This document shows positions 62,407 through 64,000 of a stretch of DNA of 64,000 nt, in pieces; the stretch's first letter is position 1; each line of letters opens with the position of its first letter. The notes below the pieces were generated by a model. It was not told where the DNA came from and did no database searches. It saw only the letters and a program-made list of their open reading frames with translations. A program made the translations under genes and the position numbers. This DNA comes from Flavobacterium sediminis (GTDB lineage Bacteria > Bacteroidota > Bacteroidia > Flavobacteriales > Flavobacteriaceae): assembly GCF_003148385.1 (NCBI RefSeq), contig NZ_CP029463.1, positions 1,426,001 to 1,490,000 of the forward strand. Reading direction: 5' to 3'.

Positions 62407-63387
62407 TTATTTCAAAAATTTTACTGATTTGATAATGGCTTCCAGTTCAAAAATCAGATCACGTTTTGATTTAGACGGATTATAGGTAAATCCTTCTAAA
62501 ATCAGGTAGCGATTGTTCTTTTCGTCACGAATGGCATAATTGATAAACGGTCCGGCCATATAATCATTTTTCAATTCCCAAGTTCCTTTCGTTTCGTATG
62601 TTTTTCGACCTTTAATAGTTGTATTAAAAAGATAAGGTGCATAAGCCTCTTCTGTAATCATCCAGGTATTATCAAGAGTTCCGTGAATAAATTGTTTTCC
62701 GATGGAATCCCGCATGGCTGTAATATTTCCTATGGTATTACTATCCTTGTCTATTACGTGAAGCGGTACTTCATAAACCAAAACACTGTTATAACCGGAA
62801 GAAAATTCTTTTCGTATCCATAAGAATTTATCTTTTACCATATCATATTTGTAACCGTAACCGATATTAAGTTTTATACCAAATTGATCCTGTATCTTCT
62901 TGTCACTGATCAAAGATTTATTTAATCTTCTTTGATTTTCATCAACTTCTGATGATTTGATACTATTGATAATAACTGAAGACTTTTCTTCAATTAACTG
63001 TAGTAACTCTTCATTGGTTTTTCCTACCAGATAAAACACTTTTTGCGGTACAGCAAACTCATTTTGTTTTTCAACAAAACCGGATCTATTACCTTTATTT
63101 ACAATGATAATGTTTCGGCTTTTGCGAATGATCCCTTCAAAAATCTTTATCGGATACTGATTCAGATTGAACAAGGGTTCCTCTTGTGGTAATCCGTCAA
63201 CCGGTGCAGCAAATTTTTTACGGATAGAATCTCCTATTTCACCACTCCATAAATTTTCATCAATAACAACTGATACATTATTAATCTTTCCGTTAGATTC
63301 CGGCAGGAGAGCCTTAGGATCTTGCTTTTTCTCATCACACGAAAATAAAAGCAACATACTGGCAACAATTACAAAAAACTTCTTCAT
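62407..63387 (-). CDS. DUF4837 family lipoprotein
   Basis: 326 residues. A lipoprotein signal (LLLFSCDEK, Cys about 17) precedes a DUF4837 domain (VVIDENLWSGEIGDSIRKKF near the start; TKGTWELKN-type strand later). Bacteroidota-specific with unknown function, expected in the periplasm or outer membrane. It lies 35 bases after the LysM gene on the same strand. Confidence 0.85.
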   Translation of the reverse strand: MKKFFVIVASMLLLFSCDEKKQDPKALLPESNGKINNVSVVIDENLWSGEIGDSIRKKFAAPVDGLPQEEPLFNLNQYPIKIFEGIIRKSRNIIIVNKGNRSGFVEKQNEFAVPQKVFYLVGKTNEELLQLIEEKSSVIINSIKSSEVDENQRRLNKSLISDKKIQDQFGIKLNIGYGYKYDMVKDKFLWIRKEFSSGYNSVLVYEVPLHVIDKDSNTIGNITAMRDSIGKQFIHGTLDNTWMITEEAYAPYLFNTTIKGRKTYETKGTWELKNDYMAGPFINYAIRDEKNNRYLILEGFTYNPSKSKRDLIFELEAIIKSVKFLK

Positions 63388-63422
63388 TTTTTAACGTTTA
63401 TGGTTTAATATAAATAAGGAAA

Positions 63423-64000
63423 TTAACCGTTTATTTTAAGTTTCATTCCCGGTTTTATATTATCCCCACTAATATCGTTCCATTTTTTTAAATTATCGGC
63501 TGAAATTCCCGGAAATTTTTTAGCGATGGAATATAAAGAGTCCCCTCTCTTTACAATATAATAGCCGTCAGCTACTGAATTTGCTGATCGGGAAGAAGAT
63601 GAATAATCATTGGTATAGATCTTTAATGTTTTACCTGCATGAATCATATTTCCTCGTAAATTATTCCATCTTTTGATATTAGAGACAGACGTATTGTACT
63701 TTTGTGCTATAAGACCAATACTTTCTCCGGAACGGATCTTGTGATAAATCAAACTTCTATTCAGATTAGCATCTGCCAAGGCAGAATTGGAAGTAGAAAC
63801 TTTCTCTTTCTGTTCATCCAGATGCTCTACATACGCATAGATCTTTTCTTCGTTAGACACAAATAAACCTATTTTGTTCTTAGGCAAACGCAAAAAATGA
63901 GCTTTTTCAGTTGAAAACGGAATAACCTGAATTTTATAGATCGGGTTCAGAAATTCAATTTGTTCAACCGGGATATCTAAAATATCTGAAACTTGCTGAA
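63423..64000 (-). CDS. Lytic transglycosylase-like protein with LysM domains (5' end outside window)
   Basis: The frame is open to the window end with no stop, past the TTG at 63893, reading LDIPVEQIEFLNPIYKIQV and RLPKNK, the linker typical of MltD-type transglycosylases before LysM repeats. Two LysM domains follow (YHKIRSGESIGLIAQKY; YYIVKRGDSLYSIAKKF, ending GMKLKING). The catalytic domain must lie beyond base 64000, so the activity is inferred from the linker. It binds and probably cuts peptidoglycan. Confidence 0.82.
   Translation of the reverse strand, partial: QQVSDILDIPVEQIEFLNPIYKIQVIPFSTEKAHFLRLPKNKIGLFVSNEEKIYAYVEHLDEQKEKVSTSNSALADANLNRSLIYHKIRSGESIGLIAQKYNTSVSNIKRWNNLRGNMIHAGKTLKIYTNDYSSSSRSANSVADGYYIVKRGDSLYSIAKKFPGISADNLKKWNDISGDNIKPGMKLKING

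Noticed and set aside
1..64000. tRNA, rRNA or complete insertion sequence
   Set aside because: I saw no cloverleaf-like or rRNA-like sequence and no transposase gene in the intergenic regions.

Overview
The window is a chromosomal stretch from an AT-rich Bacteroidota, most likely Flavobacterium or a close relative in the Flavobacteriaceae. The evidence is Bacteroidota-type -7 boxes (TAnnTTTG), a large suf operon in flavobacterial arrangement, many lipoproteins with short Bacteroidota signal peptides, and families largely restricted to the phylum (DUF6646, DUF2480, DUF3078, DUF4837, DUF5689 and TonB receptors with a carboxypeptidase-like N-terminal domain). Both end genes are cut by the window: an aldo/keto reductase at the left and a LysM lytic transglycosylase at the right.

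Layout. 1-7,500: aldo/keto reductase, AlbA_2 protein, a two-component system (TPR histidine kinase lipoprotein plus response regulator, with two small upstream genes), a metallophosphatase, DUF6646 and PhnA proteins. 7,500-17,300: ALDH7 dehydrogenase, 3-hydroxyanthranilate dioxygenase, a secreted EEP nuclease/phosphatase divergent from a TonB receptor with two surface lipoproteins, then HflX. 17,300-29,700: the suf Fe-S assembly cluster (sufA, B, C, D, S, E and a DUF59 gene) with interleaved membrane, flavodoxin, lipoprotein and permease genes. 29,900-34,430: MBL hydrolase, S8 protease, M1 peptidase.

34,480-52,600 is an accessory island and the most interesting part. It has a LexA-like XRE/S24 repressor (frame-broken as given), a divergent 1282-residue protein without a signal peptide, an 879-residue polymorphic toxin with an EndoU-type C-terminus and its immunity gene. 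About 7 kb of downstream DNA then carries further toxin C-termini with immunity genes: an unknown type, a second EndoU type, another unknown type, a WHH nuclease with an SMI1/KNR4 immunity gene, a duplicate EndoU cassette, and a decayed CdiA-type tRNase. These toxin ends are headed by fragments of the main toxin's pre-toxin DNA and none has a convincing gene start, so they look like a silent library. The island closes with a DUF5995 gene and a tight operon of M15 peptidase, lipoprotein, helical protein and cytosolic patatin. The promoters of the 1282-residue gene and of the M15-patatin operon match over 52 bp without gaps (41 of 52 by eye). I infer one regulon, possibly DNA-damage-inducible, coupling toxin production to a lysis module.

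52,600-64,000: GH15 hydrolase and fused trehalose-6-phosphate synthase/phosphatase, rnpA, S41 protease, OmpA protein, a mdaB/DJ-1/Crp-Fnr operon with a perfect palindrome upstream, GNAT, DUF4837 and LysM genes.

Three genes (S24 repressor, GH15, OmpA) are each broken by an apparent single-G loss in a G run. That pattern suggests homopolymer sequencing error rather than three true pseudogenes.
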